Below are positions 5,725-12,167 of a DNA stretch of 12,167 nucleotides, in pieces. The translations under genes were made by a program, and so were the position numbers. The DNA comes from Candidatus Bathyarchaeota archaeon (GTDB taxonomy: Archaea; Thermoproteota; Bathyarchaeia; 40CM-2-53-6), in assembly GCA_005882955.1 (NCBI GenBank), contig VBBB01000087.1:1-12167 (forward strand). Reading direction: 5' to 3'. Each line of letters begins with the position of its first letter. The stretch's first letter is position 1. The notes beneath the pieces are model-generated. The model saw only the letters and a program-made list of their open reading frames with translations. It did not search any database and had not been told where the DNA came from.

Positions 5725-6840
5725 TCAAAATTGTTCTAGGGTTTTCAGCCCGGACCCCGTGGCTATCACGACGACGCTATCCTTGGCGTCAATCGCCCCG
5801 ATATCGTATAGCTTCGGTACGACTGCGAAGGCCGCAGCGCTGGAGGGCTCTACCAACAGTCCGTCCCGTTTTGCAACGTTAAGCATTGCTCTGTGAATCT
5901 CACGATCAGACACCTTCAAAGCTAATCCTCTGGATTCGCGGAGACTCTTCAGAATCCAGGCCCCAGCCAAAGGCTTTGGAATCTTCAGTCCCTTTGCAAT
6001 TGTCTTTGGCGATTATGCGTCGACTACTGGAGCGCATCCGGTTGGTTGGACTGCGATGATTCGGGGCCGTTTGTGTATCCATCCAAGTCTATAGAGGATC
6101 TTGAACATCTTCCACATCCCTACTAGCCCGACTCCTCCTCCGACAGGATAAACGATGTAGTCGGGGCTTTCCCATCCCCGTTGCTGGCAGATCTCGAGGG
6201 CCATCGTTCCTTTGCCATCATGTCGGAACGGGGTCACGAATGTTGAAGCATTGTAGGCACCTGTCTCTTCAGCGGCTTTGGCTGCATGTTGTCCTGCCTC
6301 TGAAATTGTGCCTTTGACCTTAGTGACCTGGGCGCCTAGTTTTTTCGAAAGCTCCACCTTTGCGTTGTTAGCGTCGCTCGGAAGATACACGTGACATCTG
6401 ATTCCAGCCATTTGTGAGTAGAGGGCAAAGGAGCAGCCAGCGTTTCCCTCCGAGGCTAGTACGAGCTTTCTGATTTTTAGTTGCGAGAGACGTGTGACAG
6501 CGAGAGAGGCGCCTCGGTCCTTGAAGGTTCCAGTTGGGTTTCGAGTTTCGTCTTTCACCCAGATGTTGCGTAAGTGTGGGAATGATTTTACTGGACGGAG
6601 GGGAGTGTCTCCTTCCCCTGCTGTCACGGGAATTGTTCCGGCTTTTACCGGGAGAAACATGTGGAACTTCCACATAGACCGGGCGTCGTTTCCTAGCCGC
6701 CGTTTTGAGTAATAGGATAGGACTGTTTCGTCAAGCAGCGTGTCTAGCAGACCCTGGCATTCGGGGCACTTGCCTAGAGGTGCTTCCTCAGGGAAGAAAC
6801 GGTGACACTGCGTGCATTGGAGACCAGTGTAGGGCTGCAT
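5725..6840 (-). pseudogene. thrC: Threonine synthase, interrupted by in-frame TAA with a local deletion
   Basis: PLP enzyme family that converts O-phosphohomoserine to threonine. From the ATG at 6840 the frame gives 275 residues, then TAA at 6013-6015, then 95 more codons of clear thrC sequence in the same frame to the stop at 5725. An N-terminal zinc ribbon (C9, C12, C25, C28), NPTGTFKDRG with PLP lysine K107, SEGNAG (130-135) and the phosphate-binding GGGVG (234-238) are intact. After the stop come PKTIAKGLKIPKP, VEPSSAAA and ATGSGLK. Homologues carry roughly 10-15 more residues between CAPVV(D/K)A and P-x-T-I-A. Here they are missing, and the stop sits exactly at that gap. An in-frame deletion joining T from one codon to AA of another would explain both. 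A TTG at 6855 could add five residues. An assembly artefact remains possible. It is divergent from padR, 109 bases away. Confidence 0.85.
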
Positions 6841-6902
6841 GGGTCGTTTCAACAAACTCCTTGCGATACCAGATCGGTCTCCGAGAATAGTTTTAGGTGG
6901 GG

Positions 6903-6940
6903 TTTATATCGAGACACGAGAATATCGTATTTCGATATAT
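6903..6940. promoter_or_regulatory. padR promoter with overlapping operator half-sites
   Basis: TTTATAT at 6903-6909 is the likely plus-strand TATA box for padR, about 41 bases before its ATG; its complement may also serve the divergent thrC. An ATATCG half-site (6906-6911) overlaps this box. A perfect palindrome, ATATCG-TATTT-CGATAT (6922-6938), covers the expected transcription start. PadR proteins bind inverted repeats as winged-helix dimers and often repress their own promoter, so this is a natural autoregulatory operator. The same palindrome with the same 5-base spacer recurs at 2364-2380. Binding itself is inferred. Confidence 0.6.
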
Positions 6941-6949
6941 TGTGAGACT

Positions 6950-7273
6950 ATGAGCAAGGTCGTCACGGAACGAATGGTCAAGAGCTTCCTCGACCTCTTC
7001 GTTCTCGACCTGCTCGACGACAGCCCAAAACACGGCTATGAGATCATGAGAGAATTGAAAACAAGGACGGGGGCTAGGATCGGGGCGGGCACCTTGTACC
7101 CGTTACTCTACGAGCTCGAGGAGCGGAAACTGGTGGCTGGAGAATGGAATTCTCCAAACAGGCGTAGCAGAAGAGTCTACAAGATTACAGAGCCGGGCGC
7201 GAAATACAAGAAAAACGGATTCAAAGGCATAGATACACTGATCCGATCCTCAAACTCCGACTCCGGCTCCTGA
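6950..7273 (+). CDS. PadR-family transcriptional regulator
   Basis: A compact 107-residue PadR regulator (subfamily without long C-terminal domain) that would bind DNA as a dimer through a winged helix. The core is FLDLFVLDLLDD (13-24), the family hallmark HGYEIMREL (28-36), the recognition helix with GTLYPLLYELEE (47-58) and the wing with RRSRRVYKITEPG (71-83). The ATG at 6950 is chosen because the upstream 37 codons run through the promoter and operator and look non-coding. There is no strong ribosome binding site. The operator palindrome immediately upstream predicts self-repression, with a ligand yet unknown. It is divergent from the broken thrC gene and ends 6 bases from the convergent V4R gene. 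V4R proteins are possible small-molecule binders, so the pair could be functionally linked, but only position suggests this. Confidence 0.92.
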   Translation: MSKVVTERMVKSFLDLFVLDLLDDSPKHGYEIMRELKTRTGARIGAGTLYPLLYELEERKLVAGEWNSPNRRSRRVYKITEPGAKYKKNGFKGIDTLIRSSNSDSGS

Positions 7274-7279
7274 GTGCTC

Positions 7280-7849
7280 CTAGGGTCTTGTATCGGCGAG
7301 ACGGCTAATCTCCCTCGGCTCACCTATGATGGCCTCACAGAAACTGTCTCCCTTCCCCTGACACGATACTTCAATAGACTCACATCGACTTCCAAAAATC
7401 TCTCCCACTGCACCTGTGAGAATTCCGCGTCCGAAGTGGCAGACAGGCGTCTTACCAGTCTTGTTTCGAACTGATACACCGTTCTTCCACCTAATTCTCG
7501 CGAACTTTCTGGTGGGATCAAAATCGACTATCTCCAGTTTTCCCCAGCCGTCAAGGGTCCCCAGACTACTCGCGATTCTCTGTACGTCGCTAGGGGTCTT
7601 GATGTTAAATCCCGCCTTATGGGCGAGGTGGATGTACTGAGCGCCTCCCTCTCTTCCGATCTCGTATTGGAAGCTCGTGGCGGTAACTGGTCCGAAACTC
7701 TCCGTCAGTCGGTCCTCGATTGAATGAATAAGTTTGACGGGTATGAGAATAAATCTAGCTCCATAGGCGCTGAGCGTCCCTTGTTTTTCATTCATAACGA
7801 GTTCCCTGCCAGCACCTGACTTGCTCTTCTTGCTCTTCCTTTTGGACAA
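7280..7849 (-). CDS. V4R-domain protein
   Basis: A 189-residue protein whose C-terminal half is a V4R (4-vinyl reductase-like) domain, a predicted small-molecule-binding module related to that of bacteriochlorophyll biosynthesis protein BchJ and found in several archaeal regulators. The signature is visible: a strand and helix with YEIGREGGAQY (62-72), CHFGRGILTGAVGEIFG (137-153), then C156, ESIEVSC (158-164) and KGDSFCEAII (166-175). C137, H138, C156, C163-164 and C171 could coordinate metal. The first 18 residues are Lys/Ser-rich and depend on a TTG start at 7849; an ATG at 7795 with GCAGGGA just upstream gives 171 residues and is equally likely. There is no attached DNA-binding domain, so it may act as a separate sensor or carrier. 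The neighbouring PadR gene runs towards it with 6 bases between stops. Confidence 0.82.
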   Translation of the reverse strand: MSKRKSKKSKSGAGRELVMNEKQGTLSAYGARFILIPVKLIHSIEDRLTESFGPVTATSFQYEIGREGGAQYIHLAHKAGFNIKTPSDVQRIASSLGTLDGWGKLEIVDFDPTRKFARIRWKNGVSVRNKTGKTPVCHFGRGILTGAVGEIFGSRCESIEVSCQGKGDSFCEAIIGEPREISRLADTRP

Positions 7850-7946
7850 GGAGACTCTGAACCTAGGCGATGGAATAGTCCTACTAATAGTCTAGTGATT
7901 ATCCAAGAGAAATCCAATAAGAATTCGTGGATATTTCCGCTTCTTA

Positions 7947-8636
7947 CTAGCTGTTTACAGTTGCTGTGCTAGTCCCGCCTTGCTCCTTCGAAAAATAATT
8001 TCTAATCCTTGCTATGATCCGGTTCCGAAGCGTGTTCTTGCGGCCCAAAAGTCTGTTCTCCCAGTCGACCATAATCAGGAAATATGCTATCGGAATCAGG
8101 AGTGCGATGGAAAGAATAGTGGTGTACAAGTCTCCACCAAATGTTTGCGGGATCAGCTGACTTGACTGCCGTGCGACATAGAGGACAGTCAGTATCCAGA
8201 TGAACTTACCCGTGTAAAGAGAGAGCAATGTCTTCGGTAGACTGTAACGAATCATGCCTAAGGGAATAAATGCCGTATCGACCAGAGGAGACGCTGCAAA
8301 CACAACGCCTACTAGAAATGTGCTTCCGCCGAGATATTTCCGCAGAGAGTCAAATCTCTCAGGTTTCCCAATCGCACGCCTGGCGCCGTAACCCAGCGCA
8401 TAACTTGCAAGTTTGCCGATGCAAGCGCCGAGAGCGGCTATCGACGCGATTTCTATGATTCCAACTCCCTGGAACGCTGATCCGGGAGTTGCAACCAGCA
8501 AGACGATGAATAGGAGCGAAGGGGTTGGTACGAATGGTATTACATTCCCAATTATGCCGAGGAAGAAGACTAGGAGGAGAGGATTGCCGGCGAAGAGTGT
8601 TGCAACCCAATTAATCCAGTCGTAGAGGAAGAACAT
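7947..8636 (-). CDS. VTT-domain (DedA-superfamily) membrane protein
   Basis: A polytopic membrane protein of 229 residues in the VTT/SNARE-associated superfamily, members of which act in lipid flipping and membrane homeostasis. A re-entrant-like VPFVPTPS (33-40, compare the DedA E-x3-P-x-P element, here without the acidic residue) precedes the small-residue helix GACIGKLASYALGYGARR (70-87). The second re-entrant region is ASPLVDTAFIPLGMIRY (115-131). The last hydrophobic segments run at about 135-150 and 160-182, followed by a basic cytoplasmic tail (NRLLGRKNTLRNR and beyond). The substrate cannot be predicted, and some relatives are annotated as small multidrug exporters. The ATG at 8636 has no ribosome binding site. 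It lies 97 bases upstream of the V4R gene on the same strand and is divergent from the CxC/HxH gene. Confidence 0.82.
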   Translation of the reverse strand: MFFLYDWINWVATLFAGNPLLLVFFLGIIGNVIPFVPTPSLLFIVLLVATPGSAFQGVGIIEIASIAALGACIGKLASYALGYGARRAIGKPERFDSLRKYLGGSTFLVGVVFAASPLVDTAFIPLGMIRYSLPKTLLSLYTGKFIWILTVLYVARQSSQLIPQTFGGDLYTTILSIALLIPIAYFLIMVDWENRLLGRKNTLRNRIIARIRNYFSKEQGGTSTATVNS

Positions 8637-8758
8637 GACACTAGTGCAGTTTCTGCCGATAGCGATGTTTGAAAAGCTATCTGAACCCCAGCAATTTTGC
8701 CAAAACTGGCAGGCAGAGGCTTCAAAAACCCGAAGCTAAAACGACGCGTTGGACCCGA

Positions 8759-9073
8759 ATGCCTCAGAAGGATGTCTACTCGAAGAAGATAACCTCAGAG
8801 GAAGAGCAGAAGAATTTCGTCCTCGTACTGAAAGACCGACTTGCATTCTTCCCGGAGGAAGGAGAGACATTCAAGCTCATCCACAACGGCCAACCCAGAA
8901 AGGCGAAGATTGAATCATACCCGTGCTCCTGCAGGGGACCGGACCAGCCACACTCTCACTACTTTGTCAAGTCAAAGGGTCTCAGAGCGGGGGACAGAAT
9001 CACGATCCAGCGCGATGTGAAGGGCGGGGGCCGCTACTTCTTGCAAGTCCAGCATCACCCTCGTAGAACCTAG
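8759..9073 (+). CDS. Small hypothetical protein with CxC and HxH motifs
   Basis: I recognise no named family for this 104-residue protein. It looks like a small, mostly beta protein. GETFKLIHNGQPRKAKIESY (35-54) is followed by C56-S-C58 and H65-S-H67, a pairing suited to binding one metal ion. Then comes KGLRAGDRITIQRD (73-86), which resembles the barrel-closing loop of AbrB-type or other small beta-barrel proteins, and YFLQV (93-97). The N-terminus is a charged helix (TSEEEQKNFVLVLKDRL, 12-28). The ATG at 8759 is preferred; an upstream TTG at 8669 would add 30 residues that overlap the VTT promoter. It ends 41 bases before the ATG of the RNase J-like gene. Conservation of this pairing elsewhere would support a role in RNA or nucleotide handling; from sequence alone none is proven. 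Confidence 0.65.
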   Translation: MPQKDVYSKKITSEEEQKNFVLVLKDRLAFFPEEGETFKLIHNGQPRKAKIESYPCSCRGPDQPHSHYFVKSKGLRAGDRITIQRDVKGGGRYFLQVQHHPRRT

Positions 9074-9114
9074 GTTATTACCAAGTCCCCTTGATTCGCG
9101 AACTGGCTGAGCCG

Positions 9115-10431
9115 ATGGTTCAGATCGATCTACTGGGCGGGATAGGAGAAATCGGCGGAAACAAGTTTCTCGTCGAAGACTCCGACTCGCGAATACTCCT
9201 AGACTTCGGAATGAGCCTAGGCGCCAGAGGCCAGTTCTTCTCCGAACCCTTCCTCTCGCCCAGAGACAGACAAGGCCTCGTGACACTCGGAATTCTACCG
9301 GACATACATGGCCTCTACAGAGACGAGGAGAATCCACCAATCAACGCCGTAGTCCTCAGCCATGCACACATCGACCACTCAATGTGTATCTCACTGCTGA
9401 ACAGGAAGATCCCGGTCTACTGTGGCGAGACGACCCTATCGATTCTGAAGACGCTGTCGGAGATGCGTCCGAGAGGCTTCGAGAACGACCTTGAAGGAAT
9501 AGAATTCAAGACTTTCAGAACCGGGGACAATGTCAGTTTTGGAAAGATCCAGCTGGAACCGATCCATGTGGATCATAGCATCCCCGGCTCCTACGCTTTC
9601 CTGGTTCATACCTCAAAGGGAACAATAGCCTACAGCGGGGACTTCAGAGCCCATGGACCAAAGTCAAACATGACAAAGGACTTTTCGGATGCGGCCGAAC
9701 GGTCAGAGCCGGAGCTTTTCCTCTGCGAGGGCACAAATCTGGTCAGGGGAGACCTTCGAACTGAACAAGAAGTTCTCGAAAAATCCGAACATGTCGTGAA
9801 GAAGACGAAGGGCGCAGTGCTGGCCAGTTTCTCTTCGGCGGACATCGACAGGCTGAGAACCTTTCATGAGATCGCCGAAAAAAACGACCGGCTTCTTGTA
9901 GTTTCGATGAAACAAGCCTACCTTCTCAGGTCACTCGCAAACGACAAGCACCTGGATGTTCCGAATGTGATTGGGGACCCTCACATCGCTGTCTATCAGA
10001 GATCGAAGAAGACCTACTACAACTGGGAGAAAGATATTCTCAGCTCTGTGACTGTGAAAACTTCGAAAGATATTCGGGAGATGCAGCCGAAAATAATTCT
10101 CGCCTCTAGCCCCTATGACATGAACGAAGTCTTAGACATACAACCTGGGCCGGGCGGCGCGTACATCAACAGCAGCTCTGAGCCGTTCAACGAGGAGATG
10201 GAGATGGACCATGAACGATTCACAAACTGGCTCAACCATTTTGGACTCCCCATGTACCAGATTCACAGCTCCGGGCATATGATGCCTACAGAATTACGAG
10301 AGACGATTGCCCAGGTGAAGCCGAAACGTCTGATACCTATACATACTGAGCAGCCTGAACTGTATCGTCTGTTCGTAAAGGATCTCACGATGGTCGAGCT
10401 TGGAAGCAAGGGCTCAACTGTCGAAGTTTGA
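9115..10431 (+). CDS. RNase J-like metallo-beta-lactamase/beta-CASP nuclease
   Basis: A zinc-dependent nuclease-family protein of 438 residues from the ATG at 9115. Metallo-beta-lactamase motifs are complete: GGIGEIGGNKFLV at the start, HAHIDH (H83, H85, D87, H88), H154 in HVDHS and D176 in SGDF. The beta-CASP motifs follow: E205 in CEGT (motif A), H388 in SSGH (motif B) and H410 in IPIH (motif C). All catalytic ligands appear present, so it should be active, probably in RNA processing or decay by analogy with RNase J. It is about 100 residues shorter than bacterial RNase J and lacks the C-terminal domain. The insert FFSEPFLSPRDRQGLVTLGILPDIHGLY (41-68, read as two parts) marks a distinct branch of the family. 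A TTG at 9091 would add eight residues. A TATA-like TTATTA at 9075-9080 fits a near-leaderless start. Confidence 0.9.
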   Translation: MVQIDLLGGIGEIGGNKFLVEDSDSRILLDFGMSLGARGQFFSEPFLSPRDRQGLVTLGILPDIHGLYRDEENPPINAVVLSHAHIDHSMCISLLNRKIPVYCGETTLSILKTLSEMRPRGFENDLEGIEFKTFRTGDNVSFGKIQLEPIHVDHSIPGSYAFLVHTSKGTIAYSGDFRAHGPKSNMTKDFSDAAERSEPELFLCEGTNLVRGDLRTEQEVLEKSEHVVKKTKGAVLASFSSADIDRLRTFHEIAEKNDRLLVVSMKQAYLLRSLANDKHLDVPNVIGDPHIAVYQRSKKTYYNWEKDILSSVTVKTSKDIREMQPKIILASSPYDMNEVLDIQPGPGGAYINSSSEPFNEEMEMDHERFTNWLNHFGLPMYQIHSSGHMMPTELRETIAQVKPKRLIPIHTEQPELYRLFVKDLTMVELGSKGSTVEV

Positions 10432-10455
10432 TCCTGAACCAGAGCTGGGTCGAAA

Positions 10456-10980
10456 TTGGGTGATGAGGGAAAGCACGCTGTCTTGAAGGATGGGAGAAGA
10501 GTGAATCTTCGTACCTACAAGCCTTCGGATAAGGAGGAGCTAGTCTCAATGTACGCGAATCTTTCACAAGATACTCTCAAGTGGAGTATGCCTCCCTACA
10601 ATCGTGAGAGAATCGAACGCATGACTTCCGACTTGGACAACAGAATAATTGTCCTAGCGTTTGATGGTCACAAGGTTGTTGGGCATCTTCAGATATCTCT
10701 CGCTACTAACGCCCGGTTTCGAGGGACTGGCGACCTATTCATTTATCTCCATCAGGATTTTCAGAACGCAGGCTTGGGTGCGGCCTTGATGAATGAGGGC
10801 ATCGCGTTGGCGCGAACACGAAAGGTGCATCGGGTCGAATTGACTGTTGTTGCTGATAATCACCGAGCGATTAGATTGTATGAGAAGGTGGGTTTTCAGC
10901 GGGAGGGTCTGAAGCGAGAGAACTATCTTGGGGAAGATGGAAAGTATCATGATGAGGTGGAAATGGGAATCCTGCTATGA
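10456..10980 (+). CDS. GNAT-family N-acetyltransferase
   Basis: Acetyl-CoA-dependent acetyltransferase of 174 residues, close in layout to the RimJ/RimL/SpeG type. It has an N-terminal strand and helix (VNLRTYKPSDKEELVSMY, 16-33), a GHLQISL strand (76-82), the acetyl-CoA pyrophosphate loop QNAGLG (103-108) followed by AALMNEGIALA, VELTVVADN (127-135), the NHRAIRLYEKVGF block (135-147) and a YLGEDGKYHDEVEMGIL ending. The acceptor could be a protein N-terminus, an amine or a small molecule, which the sequence does not settle. The only in-frame start before the conserved region is TTG at 10456, after an in-frame stop at 10435-10437; GAGCTGGG just upstream may help initiation. It follows the RNase J-like gene by 24 bases and is probably cotranscribed with it. 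Confidence 0.88.
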   Translation: MGDEGKHAVLKDGRRVNLRTYKPSDKEELVSMYANLSQDTLKWSMPPYNRERIERMTSDLDNRIIVLAFDGHKVVGHLQISLATNARFRGTGDLFIYLHQDFQNAGLGAALMNEGIALARTRKVHRVELTVVADNHRAIRLYEKVGFQREGLKRENYLGEDGKYHDEVEMGILL

Positions 10981-11085
10981 TTCCCATCGAACTTTCAGAA
11001 GCGAAGAGCTGGATCGCGCGTTTCAGGCTTGTTTCTCTGGCTTAGCCCCATTTGGAGCCTAAAACATGAAGTGAATGGACACCTG

Positions 11086-11115
11086 AGAAACCGTCTGCCT
11101 CCTTTGAGGGTTTCT
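11086..11115. terminator. Inverted repeat between convergent GNAT and AbrB-like genes
   Basis: AGAAACC (11086-11092) and GGTTTCT (11109-11115) form a perfect 7-bp stem with a 16-base loop in the 145-base gap between the convergent genes. It could serve as a two-way transcription end or mRNA 3' structure. There is no long T-tract, so the call is weak. The rest of 10981-11125 shows nothing else I can support. Confidence 0.3.
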
Positions 11116-11125
11116 GATCGTCTGG

Positions 11126-11368
11126 CTAGTTGTGCTTATGAACCAGGTGAACTCGGGCCCTTCCGTTCTTCCTTTTTGCCCTAGTCCTTTCTTCCTCGAC
11201 CGTTACGAGGAGAGTTTCTCCCCTCTCCAGGCCCAAGCGTTGGAAGTAGGACCTTGGTACCACTATTTTTAGGTCGTCGCCTTCGTTGATCATTTTGACC
11301 TGCAGAACACTACTCATGCCCCAACAATCGTTGGTCTTTGGTATAAGAACTGTGGACTGGTAGGACAT
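11126..11368 (-). CDS. AbrB/SpoVT-like (swapped-hairpin) protein
   Basis: A small protein of 80 residues from the ATG at 11368, or 63 from the ATG at 11317. The core VKMINEGDDLKIVVPRSYFQRLGLERGETLLVTVEEE (24-60, described in parts) follows the AbrB/SpoVT pattern: a first strand, a [IV]VPR-type hairpin in place of the usual IPK, a LGLERGE turn and a closing strand. The basic tail (TRAKRKNGRARVHLVHKHN, 62-80) is suited to DNA contact or to binding a partner. Such proteins are dimeric DNA-binding regulators or antitoxins; no toxin gene lies next to it, so the regulator reading is favoured. Both starts have a TATA-like element about 25 bases upstream (11386-11395 and 11341-11347), so the N-terminus is uncertain. 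A 14-base direct repeat lies upstream at 11424-11468. Confidence 0.65.
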   Translation of the reverse strand: MSYQSTVLIPKTNDCWGMSSVLQVKMINEGDDLKIVVPRSYFQRLGLERGETLLVTVEEERTRAKRKNGRARVHLVHKHN

Positions 11369-11423
11369 TAGAACGATACCCTAGGCTATACAAAGTTGTC
11401 ATTAGGAACGTCGATACTAACAT

Positions 11424-11468
11424 GAGTAGAATTAGTATGTGTCGCTACTTAGCCGAGTAGAATTGGTA
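11424..11468. repeat. Direct repeat upstream of the AbrB-like gene
   Basis: GAGTAGAATTAGTA (11424-11437) recurs as GAGTAGAATTGGTA (11455-11468), 13 of 14 bases identical, with 31 bp between start points, about three turns of the helix. It lies in the 118-base gap between the methyltransferase stop and the AbrB-like start, about 56-100 bases before the latter. Same-face spacing suggests binding of a regulator, possibly the AbrB-like protein itself. Confidence 0.45.
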
Positions 11469-11486
11469 GAAACTTCCGATGCTCGT

Positions 11487-12167
11487 CTAAGGTTTGACTC
11501 CGAGAAACAATCCCCGACCCATCAAGCCCTCTTGATCGAAGGTGACCTCTAAGCCTGTGTCGCGGAACGCATCAAGATGCTCTTCGTGGGTCCAGAGACC
11601 CAAGGAACCCCTGTCAACCACATACTGGACTTTGCCCGGAGTCCCGATAAGGTAGTGGTATTCGAATGCTGAGACCGGTCCCCGGATCTTGCTAATGTTG
11701 ATACGGGCAATCTTCAGATGCGGCTTATCAACGAAATTCGAACCGATGAGCCCCTTTTGAAAATTGGCCGGAGTGATCCATGGTTCAAGAATCATCAAAC
11801 CCCCGGGTTGAAGATGGCTAGCCATGTTTCGAACTGCCCTTCTCATCCGAGCCTTTGTCTTGACATGTCCTATGGCGCTGAATAAGCACGTAATGATGTC
11901 GAACCGATGATTCAGTTTGAAACTGGTCATGTCCCCTCGGTGAAAGACCACTTCAGGGTGTTTCTTGCGAGCTATTCGCAGCATTTCAGGGCTGGAGTCT
12001 AATCCTTCTACACTGAAGTGTTGTTTCAGATACTCGATGTGATTCCCGGTTCCGCAAGCAACGTCGAGAAGCCGGTTGCCCGAGGATTTCTTATGCCTTT
12101 GGATTAGAGCGTCGATTTTGCCAGCTTCTTTCTGGTAGTTCTTGAAGTAGTAGATCTCGTCGTAGTA
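11487..12167 (-). CDS. Class I SAM-dependent methyltransferase, N-terminus beyond the window
   Basis: The minus strand is open from base 12167 to the stop at 11487, giving 226 residues of a methyltransferase; only the first few residues should be missing, because the visible part begins with YYDEIYYFKNYQKEA, typical of the start of such enzymes. Motif I (SAM-binding) is LLDVACGTGNHIEYL, followed by the acidic ribose-binding strand VEGLDSSPEML, then RGDM and a CLFSAIGHV catalytic strand. The end, GLMGRGLFLGVKP, together with THEEHLDAFRDTGLEV, resembles the small-molecule N-methyltransferases of the TylM1/DesVI type. That resemblance concerns fold and C-terminal pattern; no sugar or antibiotic genes are nearby, so the substrate is unknown. 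It is upstream of the AbrB-like gene on the same strand with a 118-base gap. Confidence 0.88.
   Translation of the reverse strand, partial: YYDEIYYFKNYQKEAGKIDALIQRHKKSSGNRLLDVACGTGNHIEYLKQHFSVEGLDSSPEMLRIARKKHPEVVFHRGDMTSFKLNHRFDIITCLFSAIGHVKTKARMRRAVRNMASHLQPGGLMILEPWITPANFQKGLIGSNFVDKPHLKIARINISKIRGPVSAFEYHYLIGTPGKVQYVVDRGSLGLWTHEEHLDAFRDTGLEVTFDQEGLMGRGLFLGVKP

Noticed and set aside
8669..8758. TTG-started extension of the CxC/HxH protein
   Set aside because: The added 30 residues begin at a weak start, lie in the divergent promoter region and look unstructured; the ATG at 8759 is better placed.
1..12167. CRISPR array, insertion sequence, integrase or att site
   Set aside because: No regularly spaced repeats, transposase-like frames, terminal inverted repeats or tRNA-linked duplications were seen in the window.

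Overview
The window most likely comes from an archaeon, tentatively Thermoproteota (TACK). Several genes have a TATA-like element about 25-30 bases before the start codon and little or no Shine-Dalgarno sequence, which suggests leaderless transcripts. The gene set (DUF72, PadR, V4R, AbrB, short RNase J-like nuclease, zinc-ribbon miniprotein, zinc-ribbon threonine synthase) also fits archaea. Base composition is balanced. I see no rRNA, tRNA, CRISPR array, insertion sequence or integrase. It reads as ordinary chromosome with short transcription units that often change strand.

Layout. 1-1632: a cut-off thioredoxin-fold redox protein (minus), a DUF72 protein (plus) and a BCP-type peroxiredoxin (minus), so two thiol-redox genes flank DUF72. 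1774-4131 (minus): a membrane-anchored His/Asp-rich surface protein, an ArsB/NhaD/SLC13-type permease and a small protein with a 16-17-residue repeat. 4261-4646 (plus): a zinc-ribbon miniprotein and a candidate 45-residue, strongly basic protein. 4687-5636 (minus): a DUF5519 'luciferase-domain' protein and a protein with an RNase HII/HIII-like N-terminal motif. 5725-6840 (minus): a threonine synthase gene broken by an in-frame TAA exactly where a short segment of the family is missing. 6950-8636: a PadR regulator (plus), then a V4R-domain protein and a VTT/DedA membrane protein (minus). 8759-10980 (plus): a small CxC/HxH protein, a short RNase J-like beta-CASP nuclease and a GNAT acetyltransferase, probably expressed together at least in part. 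11126-12167 (minus): an AbrB-like protein and a methyltransferase whose N-terminus lies beyond the window.

The most interesting regulatory signal is a perfect 17-bp palindrome, ATATCG-N5-CGATAT, present twice: in the padR promoter (6922-6938) and between the permease and the surface-protein gene (2364-2380). This suggests that the PadR protein controls itself, possibly the divergent thrC remnant, and the distant surface-protein/permease locus. A second candidate is a 13-of-14-base direct repeat spaced 31 bp upstream of the AbrB-like gene.
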